Below are positions 1 through 8,090 of a DNA stretch of 45,956 nt, piece by piece (the first letter of the stretch is position 1; each line of letters begins with the position of its first letter). The stretch is from Clostridiales bacterium (GTDB taxonomy: Bacteria; Bacillota; Clostridia; Christensenellales; Borkfalkiaceae). The stretch lies in assembly GCA_015055865.1 (NCBI GenBank), contig SVHK01000009.1, forward strand, positions 1-45,956. Reading direction: 5' to 3'. The translations under genes were made by a program, and so were the position numbers. The notes below the pieces were generated by a model. That model searched no databases, was not told the origin of the DNA, and saw nothing but the letters and a program-made list of their open reading frames with translations.

Positions 1-76
1 TCCAAGTTTTGAAAACGTAAAATATAATTTGATAATCTTTTAAACTATTACCAACCGCCACTTTTTATAAAAGCGC

Positions 77-105
77 TTGCTAACCGTTGATTTTTATGCT
101 ATAAT
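77..105 (+). promoter_or_regulatory. SigA-type promoter of pcp
   Basis: TTGCTA (77-82) and TATAAT (100-105) are separated by 17 bp, with an extended -10 TG at 97-98. They lie about 30 bases upstream of the pcp start. This is a motif match only. Confidence 0.75.
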
Positions 106-134
106 TAAATCATTCTACAAACAAGGAAATATCA

Positions 135-716
135 ATGAAAAAATTATTAATCACGGGCTTCGAACCGTTCGGCGGAGAAAAAATAAACCCGTCGTGGGAA
201 GCAGTTAAACTGCTCCCCGACCAAATCGGCGAATATACGTTAACAAAACTGCTTATACCCGTAGTCTTTGAACAATCCGCAGAAAAAGTCCTTGAAAAAG
301 CCAAAGAAATCATCCCCAACGCAATACTTTGTATCGGTCAAGCAGGCGGTAGAAACGCTATCACGCCCGAACTCGTCGGAATCAATCTTCGCCACGCAAC
401 TATCCCTGATAATAACGGAAATCAACCGCAAGACGAAAAGATTTTCTCAAATGGCGAAACCGCTTATTTTTCAACCTTACCCGTAAGAAAAATCGCAAAC
501 GCAATCAATGAAGCCGGCGTTTCGGCACAAGTATCTTATTCCGCAGGCGCGTACGTTTGTAACGACGTGATTTACACTTTGCTTTCGCATTATAAAGACA
601 CACAAACTAAAGTAGGTTTTATTCATATCCCCTACTGCGCCGAGCAAGACAAAACTCCGTCGATGCCTTTAGGCGATATTATTAAAGGTTTAATCGTCGG
701 TATTGAAAACATATAA
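135..716 (+). CDS. pcp: Pyroglutamyl-peptidase I (pyrrolidone-carboxylate peptidase)
   Basis: This cytoplasmic cysteine peptidase of MEROPS family C15 removes N-terminal pyroglutamate from peptides. The N-terminal TGFEPFGG motif (residues 7-14) is the family hallmark. The expected catalytic residues are present: Glu79 (in TPELVG), Cys142 (in YVCND) and His164 (in IHIPY). The length of 193 residues is slightly short of the usual 200-215 but covers the whole fold. The start follows an AAGGAA ribosome-binding site. The gene has its own promoter and sits just upstream of a cupin gene on the same strand, with no visible terminator between them, so the two may be co-transcribed. A role in peptide scavenging is inferred. 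Confidence 0.93.
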   Translation: MKKLLITGFEPFGGEKINPSWEAVKLLPDQIGEYTLTKLLIPVVFEQSAEKVLEKAKEIIPNAILCIGQAGGRNAITPELVGINLRHATIPDNNGNQPQDEKIFSNGETAYFSTLPVRKIANAINEAGVSAQVSYSAGAYVCNDVIYTLLSHYKDTQTKVGFIHIPYCAEQDKTPSMPLGDIIKGLIVGIENI

Positions 717-784
717 CGTAACGATAATTCACTAAACTTATTCCCTTTTCATATTATATAATAAACTTTTTAAGGAGTTTATTT

Positions 785-1213
785 ATGGACTTTGAATGGA
801 ATAATAAAAGCAAAGATTTAGGAGATAAGCCCGTCGTAATTGATATACATAACGAAACGGTATGCAATAATAATTTCCGCACCGCCATTTGGACGGGCGA
901 ACGTTTACAAGTAACCGTTATGTCTATTCCTTGCGGTGGAGAAATCGGTTTGGAAATCCACGAACATTTAGACCAACTTCTAAAAATTGAAAGCGGTTGC
1001 GCAAACGTGTATATGGGCAAGACAAAAGATTGCGTAAAATTTTTCGGAAAAATAAACCAAAATTATGCAATACTCATTCCCGCAGGGACTTGGCACAATG
1101 TTATTAACGCTTGCCATCAACCGTTAAAAATGTTTTCCGTTTACGCTCCGCCCCAACACCCGTTCGGCACGGTACATAAAACGAAATTAGATTCCGATTT
1201 AGCAGAAAACTAA
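785..1213 (+). CDS. Small cupin-domain protein
   Basis: A 142-residue single-domain cupin. Cupin motif 1 is seen around residues 51-71, with His59, His61 and Glu69, and motif 2 follows with PAGTWHN (99-105), where His104 is the fourth likely metal ligand. Small cupins of this kind are metal-binding beta-barrels with varied roles such as isomerase, dioxygenase or sensor, and the sequence does not fix a substrate. An AAGGAG site about 8 bases upstream supports the start. The gene lies 68 bases after pcp and ends at a bidirectional terminator facing the convergent SDR gene. Confidence 0.85.
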   Translation: MDFEWNNKSKDLGDKPVVIDIHNETVCNNNFRTAIWTGERLQVTVMSIPCGGEIGLEIHEHLDQLLKIESGCANVYMGKTKDCVKFFGKINQNYAILIPAGTWHNVINACHQPLKMFSVYAPPQHPFGTVHKTKLDSDLAEN

Positions 1214-1245
1214 TTTTTTAACGACAAAATACTTTCATTTTATAG

Positions 1246-1277
1246 AAAAAAGACGCGAGTTTTATTTCGCATCTTTT
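1246..1277. terminator. Bidirectional intrinsic terminator between cupin and SDR genes
   Basis: The stem arms at 1252-1258 and 1267-1273 are flanked by an A-run on the left and a T-run on the right. The hairpin pairs better as minus-strand RNA (U-G wobble) than as plus-strand RNA (C-A mismatch). It lies between convergent genes. Confidence 0.7.
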
Positions 1278-1278
1278 T

Positions 1279-2070
1279 CTATTTTAATATTTGTTTGATA
1301 ATCCACGTTTGCATACGTTTAGGCAAAATATTCAACAATAAAAGCAAAGGATTTCGGTTAATAGAATAAGTAAATTTCGGGTTTTTCTTACCGATTATCT
1401 TCATACTTTTTTCCGCCAATCGTTCAGGCGTAACGTGCCTTGCTTCTACACTATTAACGATTTTTTTAAACCGCTTTGCGTTGCAAGAATAGTAAGCAGT
1501 ATTCTCACAAAAACTATCTAAATCGCGAGTTGAAACGTCAAGCATACCCGTATTTACCGCGCCGGGACGTAAGGCAATCACTTTAACCCCTAAAAGTTGC
1601 AATTCCATTCTAAGCGAATAGGCGTATTTATCAAGCGAACTTTTAGTTATTGCGTACAGTCCCGTAAACGGTAAAGGGTCTAAAGGCGCAAGTTCGCTCG
1701 TCGTGATTAAAACCCTGCTCCCCGCCTTTAACATTGGCGCAAACGTTTTATTAATTCTATAAACCCCAAAAACGTTTACTTCAAAAATCTGTTTAAATTT
1801 TTCTTCGCTGATTTCCACTAAGGAGTTTAACGCATAAACACCTGCAAAATGCAATACGGCGTATAATTCATCCGTTACTTCTTTTACCCTTTCATAAGCG
1901 AATTTCACACTGTCTTCATTGGTTATATCCGTTTCAATCGGCATTACGTTGTCTTCTCTTTCCCCACACTTCAAATCAAGCGCAAAAACGTAATACCCTG
2001 CGTTTTTTAATTCCTTTACGACCGCGCGCCCCATTCCACCGTACGCGCCCGTAACTAAAACGTATTTCAT
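1279..2070 (-). CDS. Short-chain dehydrogenase/reductase (SDR)
   Basis: A classical SDR of 263 residues, an NAD(P)-dependent oxidoreductase. The nucleotide-binding TGAYGGMG motif is at residues 7-14. The catalytic tetrad is complete: Asn99, Ser125, Tyr139 and Lys143 (YAITK). Asp32 at the end of beta-2 suggests a preference for NAD(H), by family rule. The C-terminus is basic and hydrophobic (residues 235-263), which might allow membrane association. The substrate cannot be read from the sequence. The start has a GGAG site 6-7 bases upstream and its own promoter at 2099-2127. It is transcribed alone between spo0A and the convergent cupin gene. Confidence 0.88.
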   Translation of the reverse strand: MKYVLVTGAYGGMGRAVVKELKNAGYYVFALDLKCGEREDNVMPIETDITNEDSVKFAYERVKEVTDELYAVLHFAGVYALNSLVEISEEKFKQIFEVNVFGVYRINKTFAPMLKAGSRVLITTSELAPLDPLPFTGLYAITKSSLDKYAYSLRMELQLLGVKVIALRPGAVNTGMLDVSTRDLDSFCENTAYYSCNAKRFKKIVNSVEARHVTPERLAEKSMKIIGKKNPKFTYSINRNPLLLLLNILPKRMQTWIIKQILK

Positions 2071-2098
2071 AAATCACTCCGAAAGCATAATTTTATTT

Positions 2099-2127
2099 AT
2101 TATAGCATAGCGAATAAAAAAATGCAA
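2099..2127 (-). promoter_or_regulatory. SigA-type promoter of the SDR gene
   Basis: On the minus strand, TTGCAT (2127-2122) and TATAAT (2104-2099) have a 17-bp spacer and a TG extension before the -10. It lies about 30 bases upstream of the start codon. Confidence 0.75.
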
Positions 2128-2129
2128 AT

Positions 2130-2168
2130 AGAAACGCCGTAAGCATATCGTTTTACTTACGGCGTTTT
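2130..2168 (-). terminator. Intrinsic terminator after spo0A
   Basis: A 10-bp inverted repeat (2134-2143 and 2156-2165) follows the spo0A stop by a few bases and is followed on minus by a T-rich stretch. Confidence 0.75.
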
Positions 2169-2170
2169 CG

Positions 2171-2935
2171 TTATCCCATATTTTCCAAAATCAATTTATC
2201 TGCAACGAGCGCGATAAACTCGCTATTCGTCGGTTTTTCTCCACCTAAATATACTCTCGTTCCAAAAACCGCGCTAATGGCGTCTACTCTACCGCGATTC
2301 CAAGCGACTTCAATCGCGTGACGAATAGCCCTTTCGACTTTACTCGGCGTTGTTTCATACTTTTTCGCTATAGACGGATACAACTCTTTAGTAACGTTAT
2401 TGATAATTTGCGGTCTTTCCACCGTCGTTTTTATTCCTTCTCGCAAATATCCGTAGCCTTTGATATGAGGCGGTATTCCGATTGCTATAAATATATCGCT
2501 AATCTTTTCCTCCGTCGTTATCGCTTTTCGTCTCGCTACACTACCGAATTTTGCCTGCAAAAGTTCTTCTTCCCCAAGCAATTCGTTAATTCTTTCAAGC
2601 AATACCCCCGTCGAAAACGGTTTTACTATATAGTAATCCGCTCCACTCGTAATCGCCCTTTCCACGATTTGGTCACCCGCGTTTCCCATCGCCAAAATTT
2701 TCAATTTCGGCATCGTCTTTTTCAAAACACGAATAACACCACAACCGTCCGTTCCTTTTAAAAACATATTCACTAATACCAAATCAGGCGCTAACTCCGT
2801 TATCCGTTCAATCCCTTCTTCACCGTCGTCCGTCGCATAAATCAATGAATACTTCCCTGATTCTTCCAACGCCTTCTTCCATTGAGACAATGCAGTCTCA
2901 TTCGTTTCTAACACTACAATTTTCTTCGTTTGCAT
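2171..2935 (-). CDS. spo0A: Sporulation master regulator Spo0A with non-canonical receiver (Asn56)
   Basis: A 254-residue response regulator with an N-terminal receiver (about 1-120) and a C-terminal Spo0A DNA-binding domain (about 145-254). The C-terminal domain is strongly conserved, including SKVERAIRHAIEVAWNRG and PTNSEFIA, so recognition of TGTCGAA boxes is expected. The receiver is odd. The phosphoacceptor position, Asp56 in Bacillus subtilis, is Asn56 here (codon AAT at 2770-2768). The acidic pair before it, Asp10-Asp11 in B. subtilis, reads Glu10-Thr11. Lys105 in YIVKPF is kept. Phosphorelay activation in the standard way therefore seems unlikely, by inference. The gene has its own promoter and terminator, plus tandem 0A boxes upstream. 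An AAGGAG site precedes the start. Confidence 0.95.
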   Translation of the reverse strand: MQTKKIVVLETNETALSQWKKALEESGKYSLIYATDDGEEGIERITELAPDLVLVNMFLKGTDGCGVIRVLKKTMPKLKILAMGNAGDQIVERAITSGADYYIVKPFSTGVLLERINELLGEEELLQAKFGSVARRKAITTEEKISDIFIAIGIPPHIKGYGYLREGIKTTVERPQIINNVTKELYPSIAKKYETTPSKVERAIRHAIEVAWNRGRVDAISAVFGTRVYLGGEKPTNSEFIALVADKLILENMG

Positions 2936-2994
2936 TTTTTATTCTCCTTAATTTTTTACTTCCAAAAACTTCCAACGTTTTCGCTTGTGAATCT

Positions 2995-3023
2995 ATTATA
3001 CTACAAAAATCGCGTAATGTAAA
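2995..3023 (-). promoter_or_regulatory. SigA-type promoter of spo0A
   Basis: On the minus strand, TTTACA (3023-3018) and TATAAT (3000-2995) are separated by 17 bp. The region upstream is very A/T rich and may act as an UP element. Confidence 0.8.
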
Positions 3024-3083
3024 GCATTATTTTACAATATAAAAAAATAATTTTTAATAATTATGACTTATTTTAAAATATTA

Positions 3084-3100
3084 TGTCGAATTAAGTCGAA
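3084..3100. promoter_or_regulatory. Tandem Spo0A-binding sites (0A boxes)
   Basis: TGTCGAA at 3084-3090 exactly matches the core 0A box, and AGTCGAA at 3094-3100 matches at six of seven positions. Their spacing of 10 bp is one helical turn. They lie about 60 bp upstream of the spo0A -35 element, which suggests autoregulation. Confidence 0.65.
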
Positions 3101-3125
3101 TGGGTTAAAAAGAATGAAGACAAAA

Positions 3126-3164
3126 ATAAAAATCAGTCAAAATACGATTATATTTTGACCGATT
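3126..3164 (-). terminator. Intrinsic terminator after the ABC-F gene
   Basis: Inverted repeat arms at 3133-3144 and 3151-3162 with one wobble and a 6-base loop, followed on minus by a T-rich run. It lies 27 bases after the ABC-F stop. Confidence 0.8.
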
Positions 3165-3188
3165 TTGTTTAATTATAGTATTAATCTA

Positions 3189-4766
3189 TTAAGAATTTGT
3201 TTCTTCTACGTATTCGTCGTAAGTTACCTGTCTATCGTAAGTCTTGGTATCTTCGATTTCAATAATACGGTTTGCAACGGTATTCATCAATTCTTGGTCG
3301 TGTGAAGTTAAAAGCATACAACCGCGATAATTGCTTAAGCCGTTATTAAGCGCAGTAATAGATTCCAAGTCAAGGTGGTTAGTAGGCTCGTCGAATATAA
3401 GGAAATTACTGCCTTCCAACATCATTTTTGCAAGCATACAACGTACTTTTTCGCCACCAGAAAGGACTTTCGCTTTTTTAAGAGCTTCTTCGCCAGAAAA
3501 AAGCATTCTGCCAAGCCAACCGCGAAGATATTCTTCGTAATGGTCGGACGAGAATTGCGAAAGCCATTCTACGAGATTTAAATCACAGTTTTGGAAGTAT
3601 TCGTTATTGTTTTGCGGAAAATAGGAAACAGAAATCGTTTTACCCCACATAATCGTACCAGCGTCAGGTTGTTCTTTACCCGTTAAAATATCGTAGAGCA
3701 TCGTAAGCGTCGTACTCTTTTTCGATACAATACCGATTTTTTCGCCACGTTGCACGGTAAAAGTCAAATCCTTAAAATACCCTTCTTTCGTAAGCCCTTC
3801 CACCATCAAAATATCGTTACCAATTTCTCTTTCAAATTTAAAATCAATATACGGATATTTACGCATAGACGGCTTAAAATCGTTAATCGTAAGTTTTTCA
3901 AGTTCTTTCTTTCTGGAAGTTGCTTGTCTAGATTTAGACGCGTTCGCGGAGAATCTAGCGATAAATTCTTGCAATTCTTTCGCTCTTTGTTCCGCTTTCT
4001 TGTTTTGGTCTTTCATTTGACGGGCAAGGAGTTGGCTCGTTTGATACCAAAAATCGTAGTTACCAACAAACATATTGATTTTACCGAAATCAACGTCGCA
4101 AATATTGGTACAAACTTTATTCAAGAAGTGACGGTTGTGCGAAACGATAATGATAGTATTTTCAAAATCCATTAAATAGTTTTCCAGCCATCTTACCGTA
4201 CGAATATCCAAATTGTTGGTAGGCTCGTCCAACAGCAAAACGTCGGGGTCGCCAAACAAAGCTTGCGCAAGCAATACGCGAACTTTTTGCTTTGCATCAA
4301 GCTCGCTCATCAAACAATAATGCAAATCGTCGGAAATATCGAGCTGATTCAAAAGTTGTCCCGCTTGATATTCCGCATCGTAACCGTTCATTTCCGCAAA
4401 TTCGCTTTCAAGCTCCGCCGCGCGAATACCGTCTTCTTCGGAAAAATCAGGATTTGCGTATAACGCGTCCTTTTCGTCCATAACTTCGACTAAACGCTTA
4501 TAGCCCATCATTACGGTACGTAAAACCGTTTCGTTATCGTACATATTTTGGTTTTGTTGCAAAACGGACATACGCTCGTTTTTATCCAAAGAAACAAAAC
4601 CCTTTTGCGGTTCAAGCTCCCCCGACAAAATCTTCAAAAAAGTCGATTTACCTGCCCCGTTTGCGCCGATAATCCCGTAACAGTTTCCTTTCGTAAATTT
4701 AAGATTTACGTCTTCGAAAAGTTTTCTTCCGCCGAATTGCAAGCTTACGTTGTTTACTTGTAACAT
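3189..4766 (-). CDS. ABC-F family ATPase (translation factor or ribosome-protection type)
   Basis: A soluble protein of 525 residues with two ABC cassettes joined by a charged linker and no membrane segments, which is the ABC-F layout. Members bind the ribosomal E site and modulate translation or protect from antibiotics. Cassette 1 has Walker A GANGAGKS (34-41) and Walker B followed by DEPTNNLD, but its signature is degenerate (SELDAKQK instead of LSGGQ). Cassette 2 has a good LSGGEK signature and DEPTNHLD, but the Walker A site reads GIVSKKSTT and lacks the GxxGxGK pattern. The linker is rich in Lys and Arg (about 250-300). It has its own promoter at 4802-4830 and a terminator. The exact subfamily is uncertain. 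Confidence 0.9.
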   Translation of the reverse strand: MLQVNNVSLQFGGRKLFEDVNLKFTKGNCYGIIGANGAGKSTFLKILSGELEPQKGFVSLDKNERMSVLQQNQNMYDNETVLRTVMMGYKRLVEVMDEKDALYANPDFSEEDGIRAAELESEFAEMNGYDAEYQAGQLLNQLDISDDLHYCLMSELDAKQKVRVLLAQALFGDPDVLLLDEPTNNLDIRTVRWLENYLMDFENTIIIVSHNRHFLNKVCTNICDVDFGKINMFVGNYDFWYQTSQLLARQMKDQNKKAEQRAKELQEFIARFSANASKSRQATSRKKELEKLTINDFKPSMRKYPYIDFKFEREIGNDILMVEGLTKEGYFKDLTFTVQRGEKIGIVSKKSTTLTMLYDILTGKEQPDAGTIMWGKTISVSYFPQNNNEYFQNCDLNLVEWLSQFSSDHYEEYLRGWLGRMLFSGEEALKKAKVLSGGEKVRCMLAKMMLEGSNFLIFDEPTNHLDLESITALNNGLSNYRGCMLLTSHDQELMNTVANRIIEIEDTKTYDRQVTYDEYVEETNS

Positions 4767-4801
4767 TTTCTAACCACTTCCTATTTTTCAATCCAAAAAC
4801 G

Positions 4802-4830
4802 ATTATACCATATTGCAAATTTTTAAGCAA
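4802..4830 (-). promoter_or_regulatory. SigA-type promoter of the ABC-F gene
   Basis: On minus, TTGCTT (4830-4825) and TATAAT (4807-4802) with a 17-bp spacer, just after the acpP terminator. Confidence 0.8.
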
Positions 4831-4872
4831 CTGTTTCCACCGTCTTTTAACTTTTTCTTTTCCTTGATACAT

Positions 4873-4901
4873 AAAAAACTCTTGGCTGTTCGCCAAGAGT
4901 T
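4873..4901 (-). terminator. Intrinsic terminator after acpP
   Basis: A perfect 8-bp stem (4879-4886 and 4892-4899) with a 5-base loop is followed by a T-run on minus. A T-run on the other side means it could also work on plus. Confidence 0.88.
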
Positions 4902-4919
4902 TTGTTTAGATAAAAGTAA

Positions 4920-5147
4920 TTATTTCAACAATTTTTCAATTTCAACCGCAACGTCGCCAACCGTAACCAAATTTTCAACGTCTTCATCGGGAATCGTAAC
5001 GCCATATACTTCTTCCAAACGACTCAAAAGTTCAACGACGTCTAAAGAATCTGCGCCGAGGTCTTCAACGATTTTTGCATCCGCCGTTACTTTTTCAACG
5101 GGCAAGTTAAGCGCTTCTGCGAGCATTTCTTGAATTTTTTCTAACAT
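4920..5147 (-). CDS. acpP: Acyl carrier protein
   Basis: A 75-residue acidic helical protein that carries acyl chains in fatty acid synthesis. The phosphopantetheine attachment site is Ser34 in GADSLDVVEL. The length is typical. The gene is monocistronic here, with its own promoter and terminator, away from any fab genes in the window. A GGAGG ribosome-binding site precedes the start. The leader contains a small palindrome (5162-5177) that might be an operator or an RNA hairpin. Confidence 0.96.
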   Translation of the reverse strand: MLEKIQEMLAEALNLPVEKVTADAKIVEDLGADSLDVVELLSRLEEVYGVTIPDEDVENLVTVGDVAVEIEKLLK

Positions 5148-5190
5148 AATAATCCTCCATCAGTAAGTTTTCTTACTTAATAATGATATT

Positions 5191-5219
5191 ATTGTAATAT
5201 ATTTCATCGTAAAAGTCAA
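5191..5219 (-). promoter_or_regulatory. SigA-type promoter of acpP
   Basis: On minus, TTGACT (5219-5214) and TACAAT (5196-5191) with a 17-bp spacer. The downstream palindrome AGTAAG-TTTT-CTTACT lies in the leader. Confidence 0.78.
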
Positions 5220-5228
5220 GCCTTTTAA

Positions 5229-7403
5229 TTACTTCTTTTTATTTTTCATCGTAAGTCCGATACGTTTCTTCTTCAAATCAACTTCTTTAACCCAAACCTT
5301 AACGATTTGACCTACTTTCAATACTTCCGACGGGTGTCTTATATATCTATCCGTAATTTCGGAAATATGAACGAGTCCGTCCTGATGTACGCCAATATCG
5401 ATAAACGCGCCGAAATCGATTACGTTTCGAACCGTTCCCGTTAATTCCATTCCCGGTTTCAAATCTTCCATACCCATAATATCTTTACGGAGCGTGGGCG
5501 CAGGCAACGCTTCGCGAATATCTCTACCCGGTTTCATAAGCTCGGTAACGATATCCGTCAAAGTCGCTTTATCCAAACCCGTTTCCGCTACGACTTTATT
5601 TTCGCCGTACGCTTTAATCTTTTCGCGAAGATCGGAAATTCTTCTTTCTTTAACGTCTTCTTTCGTGTAAGCGAAAAGCCCTAAAAGTTTTTCCGCGTTG
5701 TCGTAAGATTCAGGGTGAACCGCCGTATTATCAAAAATATTTTTACCGCAATCAATCCGCAAGAATCCCGCGCATTGCGTAAACGCTTTTTCGCCAAGTT
5801 TAGGCACTTTTAAAAGTTGTTTTCTTGACGTAAACTTCCCGTTTTCTTCTCTATACGCAACGATATTTTTCGCCACCGCCGAATTTAACCCTGCGATATA
5901 ACGAAGCAACGACACGCTCGCCGTATTCAAATCCACACCCACGCTATTTACGCAATCTTCCAACACGCCCGATAACGCGCCGTCCAAACGTTTTTCGTTC
6001 ATATCGTGTTGATACTGCCCAACCCCAATAGATTTAGGGTCGATTTTAATCAATTCCGCAAGCGGGTCTTGCAAACGACGGGCAATCGAAACCGCGCTAC
6101 GCTCGGTAACGTCGTAATCGGGGAATTCTTCTCTTGCAAGTTCGCTCGCCGAATAAACGCTCGCGCCCGACTCACTAACGATTATATATCCGACTTCTCT
6201 ACCCGTTTCCGCTTTTACTTCCTTTATTAACTCCGCGATAAAAATCTCGCTTTCCTTACTCGCCGTACCGTTACCGCACGAAATCACTTCTACGCCGTGT
6301 TTATTGATTAATCCTTTTAAAATTACTTTCGCTTGTTTTTGCTTTTCTTCGCTAGGCAACGTCGCATAAACTACCGTTTTATCTAAAACTTTACCCGTTC
6401 CGTCCACAACGCAAATTTTACAACCCGTACGAAGACCGGGGTCCCAACCGAGCGTAATTTTATCTTTTAAAGGTGGTTGCATTAAAAGTTGCTTAAGATT
6501 GACTTCGAACATTTTAATCGCTTGTTCACTTGCGGTATCGAAAAGTTGCGCGCGGATTTCTCTTTCTACGGACGGCGCGATTAATCTTTCGTAAGCGTCT
6601 TCCGCCGCAGTTTTAACGATTTTGGAACTTTCTCCACCGTCTTTTAAAAATCCTGCCGACGTAATACGTTTAGCAAAATTGACGTCCACTTCAATCGCAA
6701 CCTTTAAAAATTCTTCCTTTTCGCCACGGTTCAACGCCAAAATTCGGTGATTTTTTACAAGAGAAACGGGTTCACGATGATTTGCGTACATTTCGTACGT
6801 CTTTTGCTCGTCAAGCTCCGCTTTGCCTTTCATATACGACGAAGTGATTTCCCCGTGATTAAAGAAGAAATTACGCAACTTCTTTCTCGTTGTAGCGTCG
6901 TCGGAAACAATTTCCGCAATAATATCGCTTGCGCCTGCAATCGCTTCGTCCACGCTCTTCACTTCATCAGTCAAATACTGCTCCGCTTCTTTTTGAACGT
7001 CAAGCGTCTTATCCTGTGCAAGTATTTTTTCCGCAAGCGGTTGCAAACCTTTTGCAATCGCTACGGAAGCACGCGTTTTTCTCTTTTGTTTATACGGACG
7101 GTAAATATCTTCCACTTCCGTCAGCGTAACCGCTTTAGATAGCGCAATCGAAATTTCTTCCGTCATTTTCCCTTGTTCGGTAATGGAGTTCGTTACTTCT
7201 TCCTTTCTCTTTTCAAGGGAACGTAAATAAGTAAGTCTATCGAATAAATCACGCAACGTTTGGTCGTCGATACCACCCGTCATTTCCTTTCGATAACGCG
7301 CGATAAAAGGGATAGTATTCCCTTCGTCAATAAGCGAAACGATATTGCTCGCTCTCAACGATGTTAAGTTAAATTCTTCGGTAATCGTTTGTAAGATATC
7401 CAT
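5229..7403 (-). CDS. tex: Tex family RNA-binding transcription accessory protein
   Basis: A 724-residue homologue of Tex, a conserved nucleic-acid-binding protein. It shows the N-terminal Tex helical region, a YqgF/RNase H-like domain around residues 320-450 (begins LGWDPGLRTG), helix-hairpin-helix repeats (about 490-550) and a C-terminal S1 domain (about 650-720, GTVRNVIDFGAFIDIG). The length is close to the family norm. AAGGAAAA precedes the start. It lies 18 bases after the AlkD-like gene and is the last gene of the long minus-strand run from uvrC. The precise cellular role of Tex in Firmicutes is not settled. Confidence 0.95.
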   Translation of the reverse strand: MDILQTITEEFNLTSLRASNIVSLIDEGNTIPFIARYRKEMTGGIDDQTLRDLFDRLTYLRSLEKRKEEVTNSITEQGKMTEEISIALSKAVTLTEVEDIYRPYKQKRKTRASVAIAKGLQPLAEKILAQDKTLDVQKEAEQYLTDEVKSVDEAIAGASDIIAEIVSDDATTRKKLRNFFFNHGEITSSYMKGKAELDEQKTYEMYANHREPVSLVKNHRILALNRGEKEEFLKVAIEVDVNFAKRITSAGFLKDGGESSKIVKTAAEDAYERLIAPSVEREIRAQLFDTASEQAIKMFEVNLKQLLMQPPLKDKITLGWDPGLRTGCKICVVDGTGKVLDKTVVYATLPSEEKQKQAKVILKGLINKHGVEVISCGNGTASKESEIFIAELIKEVKAETGREVGYIIVSESGASVYSASELAREEFPDYDVTERSAVSIARRLQDPLAELIKIDPKSIGVGQYQHDMNEKRLDGALSGVLEDCVNSVGVDLNTASVSLLRYIAGLNSAVAKNIVAYREENGKFTSRKQLLKVPKLGEKAFTQCAGFLRIDCGKNIFDNTAVHPESYDNAEKLLGLFAYTKEDVKERRISDLREKIKAYGENKVVAETGLDKATLTDIVTELMKPGRDIREALPAPTLRKDIMGMEDLKPGMELTGTVRNVIDFGAFIDIGVHQDGLVHISEITDRYIRHPSEVLKVGQIVKVWVKEVDLKKKRIGLTMKNKKK

Positions 7404-7421
7404 AATATTTTCCTTAATTTT

Positions 7422-8090
7422 TTATTTTAATTTTAAAGAGTACAAAAACTCTTTTTCTTTTTTGTCAACGCGATAGCTCTCTCGAGCTTTTTGTATCGCT
7501 TTATTATGCGTTTTTTTATCCAAAATACCTTCGTTTAAAATCTCTTTTCCGCACGAAGGAAATTTAATCAATAATTCCGCAGCCAACCAAGCAACTGCCA
7601 TACGTACGTAATAAAAGTTTGTATTTGCTCGTTTTATATAACTTTTTATCGTCGTTAAATACTTTTCTTCAACGTAATACCCCAACAATAAAACAAGCGC
7701 AAACCTTTCATAAAATTCTCCGCCGTGATTAAAGATATTTTCTAAAACCGGTAAAAACTCGTCTTTTCTTTGTTTTAAACAACTCGGTTTAAACGAATCG
7801 CACGTCGCCCAATTATCTATCCATTGTACGCAACTTTCCACGTTTTTCTTCAAGCCATCAAATCCCATTAACGAAACAATCGAAAGTTTTATAAAAGTGA
7901 CTTCGTAATACTCGTCGGGAAAAGCAATAAAAATATCGGCAAGAGAAAAATATTTCTTTGCAAGTTTTCTTAAGATAGGCGTTCTCACGCCTAAAATTTT
8001 CGCTTTTGTTTGGATTAGTCGATTTTGAAAGCGAGCGAACGGTTCTTCCGAATATGGAATCAATTCTTTTAAAAACTCATCGTAAGTCAT
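7422..8090 (-). CDS. DNA alkylation repair protein (AlkD-like HEAT-repeat glycosylase)
   Basis: A 222-residue all-helical HEAT-like repeat protein of the DNA alkylation repair family, which excises N3- and N7-alkylpurines without flipping the base. The segment IDNWATCDSF (residues 91-100) fits the conserved Trp/Asp active-site region of AlkD, and the following YERFA contributes the expected Arg. The start codon overlaps the end of the upstream deoxyinosine glycosylase gene by 14 bases, so the two repair enzymes are likely translated together. The family assignment is strong; the exact lesion range is inferred. Confidence 0.88.
   Translation of the reverse strand: MTYDEFLKELIPYSEEPFARFQNRLIQTKAKILGVRTPILRKLAKKYFSLADIFIAFPDEYYEVTFIKLSIVSLMGFDGLKKNVESCVQWIDNWATCDSFKPSCLKQRKDEFLPVLENIFNHGGEFYERFALVLLLGYYVEEKYLTTIKSYIKRANTNFYYVRMAVAWLAAELLIKFPSCGKEILNEGILDKKTHNKAIQKARESYRVDKKEKEFLYSLKLK

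Noticed and set aside
754-1020. Antisense frame opposite the cupin gene
   Set aside because: It lies opposite a clear cupin gene with motif conservation and has no supporting signal.
4699-4896. 65-residue basic minus-strand frame between acpP and the ABC-F gene
   Set aside because: It spans the acpP terminator side, the ABC-F promoter and the ABC-F start, with no homology I recognise.
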